This document shows positions 8,059 through 16,457 of a DNA stretch of 64,000 nt, piece by piece. Below the pieces are notes generated by a model. That model saw nothing but the letters and a program-made list of their open reading frames with translations. It searched no databases and was not told the origin of the DNA. Made by a program: the position numbers and the translations under genes. Source of the DNA: Mesorhizobium sp. dw_380 (GTDB lineage Bacteria; Pseudomonadota; Alphaproteobacteria; Rhizobiales; Rhizobiaceae); assembly GCF_018588885.1 (NCBI RefSeq), contig NZ_JAFFIW010000009.1, forward strand, positions 62,001 to 126,000, written 5' to 3'. How positions within the stretch are numbered: the stretch's first letter is position 1; every line of letters begins with the position of its first letter.

Positions 8059-8664
8059 ATGAAACGGGCAGCGCTATATCTGAGGGTGAGCACGAAAGAG
8101 CAGACAACCGACAATCAGCGGATGGAACTCGAACGAGTTGCGCAGGCTAAAGGGTGGAATATAACCGTCATTTACGAGGACGAGGGTATCAGCGGCGCAA
8201 AGGGTCGAGACAAACGCCCAGGTTATGACCAGTTGCTGAAAGACGCGGTCAGAGCCAAATTCGATGTGGTCATGGCTTGGGACGTATCACGTTTGGGAAG
8301 GAGCTTGGCAGGGCTTGTAACTGCTCTGGACGAGCTTCACGCTCATGGGATTGACCTCTATCTGCATCAACAGGCGATCGACACTACGACCCCGTCTGGC
8401 AAAGCGATGTTTCAAATGACCGGGGTGTTTGCTGAATTTGAACGGTCGATGATCCAAGAGAGAGTGAAGGCCGGATTGCTTAGAGCGAAGGCAGCAGGCA
8501 TCAAATTGGGAAGGCCAACAAAACTTCTCAATACAGAACAGATAATTGCCGACAGAAAAACAGGAAAGACGACAAGGCAGATTGCGCAAAAATATAATAT
8601 ATCGATCGGGAAAGCACACAACATTATAAAAACTTCGTCGGATGAGATCCTGCGGCTCCCATGA
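8059..8664 (+). CDS. Serine recombinase (resolvase/invertase family)
   Basis: A 201-residue small serine recombinase. The nucleophile is Ser11 in YLRVST, followed by the resolvase motifs DEGISGAKGRDKRPGYDQLL, WDVSRLGRSL (conserved Arg pair) and GKAMFQMTGVFAEFERSMIQERVKAGL. Residues 150-195 are a GRP hinge plus a helix-turn-helix (TTRQIAQKYNISIGKAHNII) that binds the crossover subsites. Length is normal for Tn3/Hin-type enzymes. It is a second recombination system within an element that already has a tyrosine integrase; it may resolve multimers or invert DNA using the repeats just upstream. No inverted-repeat transposon ends were seen. Confidence 0.93.
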   Translation: MKRAALYLRVSTKEQTTDNQRMELERVAQAKGWNITVIYEDEGISGAKGRDKRPGYDQLLKDAVRAKFDVVMAWDVSRLGRSLAGLVTALDELHAHGIDLYLHQQAIDTTTPSGKAMFQMTGVFAEFERSMIQERVKAGLLRAKAAGIKLGRPTKLLNTEQIIADRKTGKTTRQIAQKYNISIGKAHNIIKTSSDEILRLP

Positions 8665-8704
8665 AGTGATCTCACTTCAGAAGCTTGAGCGTCCTCGTAT
8701 CGTT

Positions 8705-11700
8705 CTAAGCGCCAGCCTTTGGCAATGTCCTTTTTTTGCGATTCTTGTCTGTTAGTGAAGCAGAAATGGCGTCTAAAAGCTCGCGTGTCGCCTTGCCCAT
8801 TTCATTTTTGTCAAGAAGGGCCGAGTAATCGACCAGAATGGAAAGCAAATGGCTTGCCGCCCTGTCACTACCAATATTGACACGGTTGCGTTCAACCAAT
8901 TTCTCCATCCGCAACTCACTCCAGAACAAAATAATGTATATGAAGAAGGCCTTTGCCATAGCCTCATCGTCATGACGAATTTTCTTCCCTGATGCATCTT
9001 TCAGATGAAAAAGTCCCATCATTTCGTCTATCAAACCATGAGCGCGCCATATCTGACTGTCTGTAATTACCTCCCCTAACCTGTCTTCCTGCCAAATTCG
9101 CAACAAGTCTTCTGACAACATGCTGAGGATGGCAGATGCTTGCTCCCTGTTGAATGAAAACTCAGAATAATTGCGATCCGATCGTTTTTGAAGCGCAGAA
9201 ACCGCTGCTGCTACAATAAAGTAAGGCAATGCACCAATTGTAAATGGCACTAAAGATGACGAAAACATGAAAACCAGTGGCAGCTTAAACCGTTCATACA
9301 ATTCTACAATGTTGTCATTGTAGACGTAGATATAGGATCTTGCCTCAACAGCATCGATCTTAGCTCGCTCCCACTGGTCTTTCTTAGTTTCAATTCGGCT
9401 CCGCTCAAAGGTCTCCCAAACCAATGCAGAGGGAGCATAGAAACCTGAACGCTGGGACCGATACCCGGAGTTCCGTGCACCTATCATGTACAAGGTAAAA
9501 GACCGCGCGGGTGAACTCGTACCGTGCAATATCGGCTTAGCGAGTTGGACGAGCCTGGTCCCTACGTAGCCATGGCGCCGGCTGCATGAATTAAGAACGT
9601 CATGGATAACCTCGATCGCCTCTAGATTAAAGACAGATCCCAAGTGTACGACTCGAGAGAAAATGAAATCGACAGCTTCCCTCAGCGTAGACTCGGGTAC
9701 AGTGAGATATTCGAGTGCCCGCGCCACAAACGTAAGGAAATTAAGTTCCTGCTTCGGCTCGTTTCTGGCATCCAATCCATATTTTAGCAGAGCATCGAGA
9801 GCCTGAACTGACTTTGGCCCACTTCGGAAAGTCGCGATCTGAACGGCTAAGTGGCTGACCACATCCCACTGCGCGTCTACCACCTTGGATATCAATCGGG
9901 ATTGAATTAGAGGAGCTACACCTCCCGCTTCTTCCTCAAGGCGCCTAGCAAAGAAGTATTCAAGAAATGTCCTATGAGTGAATTTAAACACCCCCGGGCC
10001 TATCTCACACATCACCCACGCTCGACCCGTAATAAATTCAACAAGTACCTTAGCCGCAGCTACTGATCGAGCCCTGTCTTCATACCACATATTGAAAAAT
10101 GATCTGAGACGATCGCTCAACCAACTCTCTGAAACGCCATCCTCGGTTTCTGCGTTCCCAAATATTTCAGCTGCGAGATAACCAAAGAGATCTAGAAGAT
10201 CAAAATCTGCGGGAAATTGAAAAATAATGCCGCGCCTCTGATCCCACTTTTCAAACATTAAAAGCGAGCACTCCTTGTATATCTCTGGACGATTGCTTGG
10301 AACCTCTCCCCGTGCATTAAAAATATAAACCATAAGTCCAAGAAGAAGTGGGTTTTCTCGGAGGTCTCCTGCGGCTGCTTCAGTTTGCCGCAGAAATTCC
10401 ACAGCTTTCTTCTTCGCTTCAGCCAACGTCACGCCCGCGACAGCTCGGATAAGGAGTTCCGAGAATTTTCGCACTTCATCTGTATTGAATCTAGATAAAG
10501 TAAACGCTTGGAACTCCTCGCTAAGTGGTGCGTCTCTATAGCCAACAATTCTAGAAGTGACAAGCGAGGGGCAAGACGCATACGCATGCGTAAACTGTTC
10601 AATAAGACCAGCCATAGCTCTTCTTGAGCCAATATCTAAAATCTCATCTAGCCCATCAAACAAAAGTATACCTTCGCCTAGAGTAAATAGCTGCTTCAGA
10701 AATTGAGAGGCGATATCTTCATTATTATCGCAATAAACCTTTATCTCATCAATAAAATAATCGAAGATGCTATATGATGGGTTTTGCTGCTGCCGTTTTT
10801 CAAGAGTCCTGAGAACGACCTTCAATGGAAGGCAAAGATCTCTTGAATCAAATAGCGGATGCCTTGGAGTTGTAGATTCTAAGCCGATTTGAGAGGCCAG
10901 ATCGTAGCAGAGCAATTGCGTAAGCGTCGACTTCCCCCCGCCGGGATCTCCTAAGATTACCGCGCGGTTAAATGCTCTACGAAAAGGGACATACCCAGTC
11001 GATTGTTGCTTTGAGTAGGGATAGTCTCGATGTGGAGAAGGGATGTCGGCTTTGCTCCCAACAGCGTTTAGCCGCGCAGGTATAACAAGTTTCAATATGT
11101 TTACTTTTCTCGTTCCTTGCGTTGTCTCAACGTTAATCTGTCGGTTCCCATTTTCTACACCTTTAGCAATCTTGATACGCAAGTCTGCAAACTGAGATGC
11201 TGGAAGTGGGTACAACGATCCTGCATTACGAAGACAGGCGCTTAGGGCATCAATACGCGAAGCCAAATCACCGCTATGAGCTTTAAAGGCTTCGAATAGG
11301 ACCTTCTCTTCAACCGCTTGCTCTAGTCGGGTGCTAATAGCTACGAATAGGGCTTCAAAAAGGGCCTTACTCGAAAATGGCAGCAAATCATATGATTTGT
11401 AGATCAAGTCGAAGGCCGGGAATACAGCAGATGAGTCATGACCACAAAGAGCGAACTGCTTCAATGCGTCAGGTATAGCGCTTCGTTCTACTTCCTCTAG
11501 AAAAGTCGCGACGTTTGTATCATATAATCCATTGTCATTACCAATGACTTTGATAATGTCCTGTATCGCAGGATTTGCGTTTGATTTCGATATAAGATCT
11601 GGTTGAGTTCCCAGTGCGCGATTTATGTTTTTTCTCCGCGCGACAGCGTCAACTAAACCTTTGTAGGGGCGCTTCAATCCGTCGTATATAATCGACCCTA

Positions 11701-11734
11701 AAATGCCGGTGACTATCTCCACCCCAACTGTCAT
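8705..11734 (-). CDS. NACHT-domain STAND NTPase
   Basis: A 1009-residue protein with a central NACHT ATPase. Walker A is GDPGGGKST at about residues 262-270, Walker B is ILLFDGLDE at 356-364 with the extra acidic residue typical of NACHT, followed by a sensor-1 segment (SLVTSRIVGY) and a FKFTHRTFLEYFFAR winged-helix/arginine segment. The ~250-residue N-terminus and ~450-residue C-terminus are helix-rich and unrecognised; a hydrophobic stretch near residues 805-840 could enter membrane. Bacterial NACHT proteins are known to sense phage and trigger cell death or dormancy. It stands alone between the serine recombinase and integrase remnants. The ATG at 11734 follows GGGATGGGA; a TTG at 11761 would add nine residues. 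Which domain is the effector is not visible. Confidence 0.85.
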   Translation of the reverse strand: MTVGVEIVTGILGSIIYDGLKRPYKGLVDAVARRKNINRALGTQPDLISKSNANPAIQDIIKVIGNDNGLYDTNVATFLEEVERSAIPDALKQFALCGHDSSAVFPAFDLIYKSYDLLPFSSKALFEALFVAISTRLEQAVEEKVLFEAFKAHSGDLASRIDALSACLRNAGSLYPLPASQFADLRIKIAKGVENGNRQINVETTQGTRKVNILKLVIPARLNAVGSKADIPSPHRDYPYSKQQSTGYVPFRRAFNRAVILGDPGGGKSTLTQLLCYDLASQIGLESTTPRHPLFDSRDLCLPLKVVLRTLEKRQQQNPSYSIFDYFIDEIKVYCDNNEDIASQFLKQLFTLGEGILLFDGLDEILDIGSRRAMAGLIEQFTHAYASCPSLVTSRIVGYRDAPLSEEFQAFTLSRFNTDEVRKFSELLIRAVAGVTLAEAKKKAVEFLRQTEAAAGDLRENPLLLGLMVYIFNARGEVPSNRPEIYKECSLLMFEKWDQRRGIIFQFPADFDLLDLFGYLAAEIFGNAETEDGVSESWLSDRLRSFFNMWYEDRARSVAAAKVLVEFITGRAWVMCEIGPGVFKFTHRTFLEYFFARRLEEEAGGVAPLIQSRLISKVVDAQWDVVSHLAVQIATFRSGPKSVQALDALLKYGLDARNEPKQELNFLTFVARALEYLTVPESTLREAVDFIFSRVVHLGSVFNLEAIEVIHDVLNSCSRRHGYVGTRLVQLAKPILHGTSSPARSFTLYMIGARNSGYRSQRSGFYAPSALVWETFERSRIETKKDQWERAKIDAVEARSYIYVYNDNIVELYERFKLPLVFMFSSSLVPFTIGALPYFIVAAAVSALQKRSDRNYSEFSFNREQASAILSMLSEDLLRIWQEDRLGEVITDSQIWRAHGLIDEMMGLFHLKDASGKKIRHDDEAMAKAFFIYIILFWSELRMEKLVERNRVNIGSDRAASHLLSILVDYSALLDKNEMGKATRELLDAISASLTDKNRKKRTLPKAGA

Positions 11735-11918
11735 CTGCAAGTCCCATCCCGACGATCCCAAGAAAACTTGCTCAATCCGTGCGTCAGAATGTCATGGGAA
11801 GTCAAGGGTGGATATGTCTTGAAGCACAGAGAATTGCACTAACGGAGATTGTGCAACTGGGCAGGGTACATGATCGTTCGACGGTTGCTATCACTCTGAA
11901 TTGATCTTGTTGCGGTTT

Positions 11919-12075
11919 TCAAAATCTTTTCCTGCGGGCTTGTCTTGGAAGTGCCTGGCTTGGCGCTTGCCCCCTAATAGTCTCCTGAGTGGCGCGTGAG
12001 TACCTCATTAATTGAGCGAGGATCCTGTGGCCAGATCTCAAGGCGAACTCGCGGACGTAGAGACGAGCTGAGCGC
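11919..12075 (-). pseudogene. C-terminal remnant of a second tyrosine integrase
   Basis: The minus strand reads YVREFALRSGHRILAQLMRY then SRATQETIR, aligning with the last 40 residues of the intact integrase (VPEVASISGHRTLAQLMRYS, then HANQETVR), including the second His and the catalytic Tyr. DNA identity to 13006-13091 is also high. Everything upstream of this piece is missing or unrelated, so it is a truncated gene. It lies in the same order and orientation relative to a tRNA-like sequence (12163-12235) as the intact integrase does to the right attachment site. The 11735-12288 interval otherwise holds no gene. Confidence 0.85.
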
Positions 12076-12162
12076 TTTTTCCTGTTAAGGATTGAGTGTA
12101 GCAAAGAAAGATCGTAGACTTCGTAAGCGGTTGAATTAATGCAATCTTTCGACAGGAGCGAA

Positions 12163-12235
12163 GGCGACGTTCAGCGGGCGAGCACTGTATCGACATTGTA
12201 GGGGTTACAGGTTCAACCCCTCTCATCGCCAACCA
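12163..12235 (+). pseudogene. Degenerate tRNA-Val (GAC)-like sequence
   Basis: A tRNA-like fold of about 73 nt. The 5' arm GGCGAC pairs with 3' CATCGCC over most of the acceptor; GTTC/GAGC makes a D stem; CTGTA/TGTAG (two wobbles) encloses loop TCGACAT, anticodon GAC; the T loop TTCAACC has one stem mismatch; the end is CATCGCC-A-ACCA with one extra A. Bases around positions 7-9 are missing. It is therefore a decayed tRNA-Val, probably the attachment site of a former insertion. It could also be an element-borne tRNA that has lost function. Confidence 0.5.
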
Positions 12236-12288
12236 TCCGCGTAGTGGCTAGGACCAGCTACACCGAGGGCTTATTACTTCATTTCGTT

Positions 12289-12846
12289 TCAGGATGATCC
12301 CAGCCAAGGGGCAGGCGCATATAGGTCTCGCTCATGTCCGAGCTTTTCGCGCTTCTTTTTGAGATCGCCTTCAGGCAGAAGATGCGTTTCTATCCGGATT
12401 TCGACCCAAGCAAGATCTTGCGCCAACGAGTCAAGCTCTGCTGTCGTGAATTTCCTTTCCGTTCTTTCCGGTTTGTATAATGGAGCGTATAGTACATGAG
12501 AGTCATTGCCGCTTTTGTCCCATATCCAATGAATTAATTGATTACGCGACGCAGTTAATTCCCTAAGATCGTGGAATATGTCCTTCAAATCTTCCACTAT
12601 GATCCTATGGACATTAGATGCCTGTGCCAATTTAATTATATCTTGAGTCAATCGGCTTGGGCGCATCTCTCCCGTCACGATCTGACCGCACTTTTCAGAC
12701 AGATTTGCGTATTTCCAATGCATGGCATGCAGGCAGTCTTCTATTCCTGCGGCGACAACTGCAATATAGCCAATTGCCTTCAGAACGTCATCTGTAGGGA
12801 CCAGGTTGGGATCTTCAAATGCGACCGGTCTTGGTGATTTCAGCAT
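12289..12846 (-). CDS. HEPN-like helical protein (putative)
   Basis: A 185-residue, mostly helical protein without signal peptide or membrane segment. Residues 101-106 read RNQLIH, matching the R-N-x3-H (Rx4H) active-site motif of HEPN ribonuclease domains, inside a helix (HDLRELTASRNQLIHWIWDK) as in that fold. The rest (VVAAGIEDCLHAMHWK, VTGEMRPSRLTQDIIKLA) is not one I can name. HEPN proteins are frequent RNA-cleaving effectors in toxin-antitoxin and defence systems. No MNT nucleotidyltransferase partner is adjacent. The gene lies between the tRNA remnant and the integrase. The family call rests on one short motif and on predicted helix content, so it is tentative. Confidence 0.5.
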   Translation of the reverse strand: MLKSPRPVAFEDPNLVPTDDVLKAIGYIAVVAAGIEDCLHAMHWKYANLSEKCGQIVTGEMRPSRLTQDIIKLAQASNVHRIIVEDLKDIFHDLRELTASRNQLIHWIWDKSGNDSHVLYAPLYKPERTERKFTTAELDSLAQDLAWVEIRIETHLLPEGDLKKKREKLGHERDLYAPAPWLGSS

Positions 12847-12954
12847 ATTCCCCCCCCAAAAGGCATCTCAGATATGTGTTGGTGGGACGCCCGCTTCCTC
12901 GACTGAGCGATTCGAGGTCGGTTAGTTAACGCTGCAACGGGGATTAGTTGTCGG

Positions 12955-13998
12955 TCAATGGTGAGAGGATTCGCCAGTTTCCGGACCTTGAAGCTTGGTT
13001 CTTACTGTCTCCTGATTGGCGTGGCTGTACCTCATCAATTGAGCGAGCGTCCTGTGACCTGAAATTGAGGCAACCTCAGGAACGGTCAGACCGAGTTCGA
13101 ACAGCCTAGAAATGGCCTCGTGCCGAAGGTCGTGGAAATTTAGACCGTCTATCCCGGCCCGTGCAGTCAGCCTGTCCCATTGGAGTCTCAAGGCTATCGG
13201 TGTGATAGGAAAGGCTAGGTCCGTAGGCTTTGCATCTTCTAGCCGTAGGGCCTCCAAGATCGCAACGGCCCGCCTCGTCAGTGGGATGACCCTCGAATAG
13301 CCCGATTTTGACTCGGGGATGACCAAGGAGAGGCGTCCGAAGTCGACATGGCGGAACTGGATCGTCAGTATCTCTCCACGCCTCATGGCCGTCTCTAGGG
13401 CAAACAGAATGATAGGTGCGACTAGTTTGTTCCGACCCTTCTTTGTAGATTCGAGAAGCCTGTCGAGTTCACCAACCAGGAGCCTCCTTTCCCGCTTGTT
13501 GTCGACCACTCGGAGCTTCAACCCGTCGAGCGGATTTCTCAGAGGGATTTCCCATTCGACTACCGCATGACGGAACATGTGGGAGAGGGGAGAAAGCTCA
13601 CGCTTCAACGATTTGGGAGTGACCGGCTTGTCTGATCGGTGCTTAGGCTCCTTCAACCGTTGATCCCTGTAGGCCGCGAAGTCAGCCGTTGTTAGGTCGT
13701 TCAGCGTCTTCTGGCAGATCGGGTAGCGGAGGAAGCGGTTTAGTAGAATCGTCTCGACTGCCGACCCCCGCTTTTGGGGGACGATTTCGTCCCTGTATCG
13801 GGCGACAAGATGAGCAAGGGTGATAGACTTCAGGGCTTTTCGGTCGGGACCAAGCTCTTGTCTGTCCTGCTGACGTTCAATCAGCCTCGCCCATTCGTTG
13901 GCATCTGCCTTCGATCGGAATGAGCGCGATTGGATAGGAAAGCCTTGGCGTCTGACCTGGACCTGCCATCTGCCGTTACGCTTGCGAAGAGTAGCCAT
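12955..13998 (-). CDS. Tyrosine recombinase/phage-type integrase of the tRNA-Val island
   Basis: A 347-residue complete integrase. The N-terminal part (VQVRRQGFP-x4-RSF) is an arm-binding domain, followed by a SAM-like core-binding domain. All catalytic residues are present: Arg206 in TAMRRGE, Lys231 in PESKSG, His289 and Arg292 in FHDLRH, His315 in SGHR and Tyr324 in LMRYSH. It lies 116 bp from the right attachment repeat and reads into the island, the standard arrangement. A TGTGAC-N5-TGTGAC motif sits 12 bp before its start. It should catalyse insertion into, and excision from, tRNA-Val; no excisionase gene was recognised, although the XRE protein is a possible candidate. Confidence 0.96.
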   Translation of the reverse strand: MATLRKRNGRWQVQVRRQGFPIQSRSFRSKADANEWARLIERQQDRQELGPDRKALKSITLAHLVARYRDEIVPQKRGSAVETILLNRFLRYPICQKTLNDLTTADFAAYRDQRLKEPKHRSDKPVTPKSLKRELSPLSHMFRHAVVEWEIPLRNPLDGLKLRVVDNKRERRLLVGELDRLLESTKKGRNKLVAPIILFALETAMRRGEILTIQFRHVDFGRLSLVIPESKSGYSRVIPLTRRAVAILEALRLEDAKPTDLAFPITPIALRLQWDRLTARAGIDGLNFHDLRHEAISRLFELGLTVPEVASISGHRTLAQLMRYSHANQETVRTKLQGPETGESSHH

Positions 13999-14010
13999 TC
14001 TTAGCTCCGG

Positions 14011-14027
14011 TGTGACTGTGCTGTGAC
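14011..14027. promoter_or_regulatory. TGTGAC-N5-TGTGAC motif before the integrase start
   Basis: Direct hexamers with 11-bp phasing (TGTGAC TGTGC TGTGAC), 12 bp upstream of the minus-strand integrase ATG and about 90 bp from the right attachment core. Read on the integrase strand they are GTCACA repeats, exactly as before the integrase remnant at 14280. Probable integrase arm site or repressor operator. Confidence 0.55.
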
Positions 14028-14113
14028 AGCAACCGATCCGGTCAGCTTCTGGCTATTGAGGAAAAGAGCTATATCTTTGATTTTATGAGGGGAATATCGC
14101 TAAATGATATCGC

Positions 14114-14184
<71 letters not shown>

Positions 14185-14249
14185 TCCCTTTGGTTTCCTT
14201 GTGGAATCCTTGGGATGATCCCTCCTGAAGATCGACGAATTGGCTGCTG

Positions 14250-14266
14250 GTCACACTCTGGTCACA
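14250..14266 (-). promoter_or_regulatory. Inverted TGTGAC-N5-TGTGAC motif outside the right junction
   Basis: Reads GTCACA CTCTG GTCACA on the plus strand, 13 bp before the start of the integrase remnant at 14280. It has the same spacing and position as the motif before the intact integrase, which supports a conserved role at integrase promoters or attachment arms. Confidence 0.5.
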
Positions 14267-14279
14267 GCAAAGGTTTGTC

Positions 14280-14374
14280 ATGACTTCAATCCGCAAACAC
14301 AGGGACAAAAATATCAGGTCCAGGTACGCAGGCAGGGTTTCCCTTCCACGTCCAAATCCTTCAATGAGGGCTAA
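14280..14374 (+). pseudogene. N-terminal remnant of a third integrase
   Basis: An ATG opens MTSIRKHRDK; after a one-base frame change the strand continues KYQVQVRRQGFPSTSKSF and soon stops. This matches the start of the intact integrase (MATLRKRNGR, WQVQVRRQGFPIQSRSF). Only about 30 codons remain. It reads rightward from just outside the right attachment repeat, so it belonged to an element that occupied the same tRNA before the present island. Confidence 0.85.
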
Positions 14375-14422
14375 TCAGACCATAACCTTTGTCAACTACG
14401 ATGGCCTTTGAAGGGAACCAGA

Positions 14423-14623
14423 ATGAGCCCGTTTCAAATCGCCGTATCCATAGCCTTATTGGCCACCGCTGCCATGGGTGGTTGGATGTACCGATACGAC
14501 ACCAAGCCATCTCAATACGGAACAAGCATCGTGTTGGACCGATGGACTGGTGAGGTGTTTCAATGTGGCGTTTATGCGTATGAGCCCGACACAAGCCGCC
14601 TAGGATGCGTCCGCCAGAACTGA
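14423..14623 (+). CDS. Small membrane-anchored protein of unknown function
   Basis: A 66-residue protein with one N-terminal hydrophobic helix (FQIAVSIALLATAAMGGWMY, residues 3-22) and a short polar tail containing IVLDRWTGEVFQCGVY and two cysteines. The helix lacks a clear cleavage site, so it is likely an anchored periplasm-facing peptide. The ATG at 14423 follows AAGGGA at a good distance; a TTG at 14408 would remove that spacing. The WTGEV pattern occurs in many small secreted proteins and does not fix a function. Confidence 0.55.
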   Translation: MSPFQIAVSIALLATAAMGGWMYRYDTKPSQYGTSIVLDRWTGEVFQCGVYAYEPDTSRLGCVRQN

Positions 14624-14649
14624 CCAGACCGGGGCCGTTCCAACTGTCT

Positions 14650-15834
14650 TTATCGTCTCAACCTCAGCACACCATCTTTTTCAATAAACCCATGAGATTG
14701 CTTTAGGCCGAAGGCATTGTGGATGAGGTCGCTCAGTTTTCTCGCATCCTGAATATCATAGGCTCCGTTAATAACGCGCTCGGGCAAGAGCACATTGGGT
14801 GACGGTGTTCGGCTCCTAGGCTCGCTTATCGTCTCGTGTTGTCCATAGTTCAGCCGATGGCTAGTGAGACGGATCAGGCTGACAAGGATGTAGTAGGGGC
14901 CGTCAACATTCTCTCTCGCGAGCCGTTCCAGATAGCTTGGAACACTATAGCAGAGCGTCTCCTCAATCTGAGATGCGTATACAAAATCGGTCTGCTTTGA
15001 ATAGTGACCTAGGTGGTCCACCGCCTCAACAATGCCATTGCGGAAGAGAAGACCGTAGCCGGCATGTTCTCCTTTGTCGTTGAGGCTCCCTCCTGCACTT
15101 ATAAATCCTTCCAGTGAATAACGGATGTGCCGGCCACCTGTGGACGCACCCGGTGGCGAGATCCCGGCTTCATTCGTGCCGAAGGCGATTTCAGGTGGAG
15201 CGGTAAATGAGACAAGAGGAACGATGTGGACTACGGCTAGCGGACCAGACAATAGTGGGAATGGGTCTCCCCGCGCTCGATCATCGCTAGGCGGTGTAAT
15301 GGAAACCTCTTGATCCGTTCAAATATGGTCTCAGAGAAGGTGAATGCCTGACGGAGTTCGGTCACGTCCATCGCGTATTTCCCATTGCTGTGTCGTGCCC
15401 AGAACTTGTGGTTCGGCTTGACGCGGTGTGGTGCGATCCAGCTGCGAGGAATCCTTACCGCGATCACTACATGGCCATTGCCGAGACCTCGAACGGATGG
15501 TTATCCCTGATATGGGCGGTTCGAGGTTGTCCCTCAGGATGCTCTGAACCCTCAATAGCTCCGCATCAGGATCAGCCAAATCTAATCCGGCGACATCAAC
15601 AGCTTTCCCGGCTTCCTCCCTGATACCGAACAGAAGGTCACCGCCTCCCGTGTTGGCAAAGGAGGACACATCGGCAAGTAGTTCCCGTTTCTGCTCGTCA
15701 TTGAGCGTTCGTGACCGTCCATTGGGATGACCGTAGTCAGCTTTGAATTCCAGAGTCCGGCTTTCCTCCACCCCGTTCTCAACAAGCTGACGAAGGTGAT
15801 CCGCTGTGATTTCGTCAAAGGCCTGTCTGAGCAT
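14650..15834 (-). pseudogene. AlbA_2 (Schlafen AAA_4) domain protein, disrupted by two frameshifts
   Basis: The start at 15834 (MLRQAFDEITADHLRQLV) follows GGAGGGG. Residues 15-115 form an AlbA_2 nucleic-acid-binding domain: SRTLEFKADYG, ELLADVSSFANTGGGDLLFGI. Near 15490 the frame shifts by one base, the +2 frame continues GLGNGHVVIAVRIPRSW to about 15265, then a second one-base change (apparent loss of a C in GAGACCC) restores the first frame at LLSGPLAVVHIVPLVSF, which runs to 14650. The two changes cancel, leaving ~78 codons out of phase. The original protein would have been ~390 residues. AlbA_2 proteins include putative regulators and defence factors. It lies just outside the island, in the older part of the hotspot. 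Confidence 0.8.
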
Positions 15835-16113
15835 TCTACCCCTCCGCTTTAGTGACGAGGCTATCACCTCTGCCGGTTTTAACGGAGCCCTTTGGTTTCA
15901 GAATTTCTGTGAGCGATTGTGACGTAGCGCGGACAGCTGCCAAATTGACCGGCAGGATTTCTGGGACGATAAATCCTGAGAAGAGGGGCGGGGATGGATG
16001 TCCCCGCCCTGGTGTGCCTTTAAGCCTTGATGAATTTCAAATTCGAAGACGGCCAGATCTTTTCTTCTTTGCCGAGCCAGACAGCCTGTGTCGAACGCTT
16101 CCTTCACCGCATC

Positions 16114-16362
16114 TTAGCGGCCCCAAATTCCCTGGCCGGATTCGTGGGGGGCGGACTGGGTTTGCACTGTCGTGCTGTCAGCGCTTTGCTCAGACGTGAA
16201 CAGCTCGCCGATCGACGCGGTAGACGGGCTGTCGACGTCGTCGGAAGTGGCGACCGGCTGGTTGGAGCCGTAGTTTTCGCTGCCAGCGAGAGCGGCTCCC
16301 GTGGCAACGAGGGAGGCGGCCGCAAGCGCGATAGCCTTTGTGATCGTAGTGAGCTTTTTCAT
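16114..16362 (-). CDS. DUF680-type small secreted protein
   Basis: An 82-residue protein with a signal peptide (ITKAIALAAASLVATGAALA) and a short mature part, GSENYGSNQP then STASI, which is the pattern of DUF680 proteins known mainly from Mesorhizobium. No cysteine or catalytic residue is evident and the function of the family is unknown. GGAGAAGT precedes the ATG. A 16-bp palindrome lies 80 bp upstream. The 279 bp to its left (15835-16113) has no gene, but carries a GGCGGGGA...TCCCCGCC hairpin near 15987-16009. Confidence 0.75.
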   Translation of the reverse strand: MKKLTTITKAIALAAASLVATGAALAGSENYGSNQPVATSDDVDSPSTASIGELFTSEQSADSTTVQTQSAPHESGQGIWGR

Positions 16363-16441
16363 TGGATACTTCTCCCTAGACGTATTATGCCCCGGGCCTT
16401 CTGGAATTATAAGACTCCTAGCGAGGGCGATCTATTCACCA

Positions 16442-16457
16442 TTCGATATATATCGAA
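16442..16457. promoter_or_regulatory. Perfect 16-bp palindrome upstream of the DUF680 gene
   Basis: TTCGATATATATCGAA is perfectly self-complementary and lies 80 bp upstream of the start at 16362, where an operator of a dimeric regulator would be. The matching regulator is not identifiable from the window. Confidence 0.35.
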
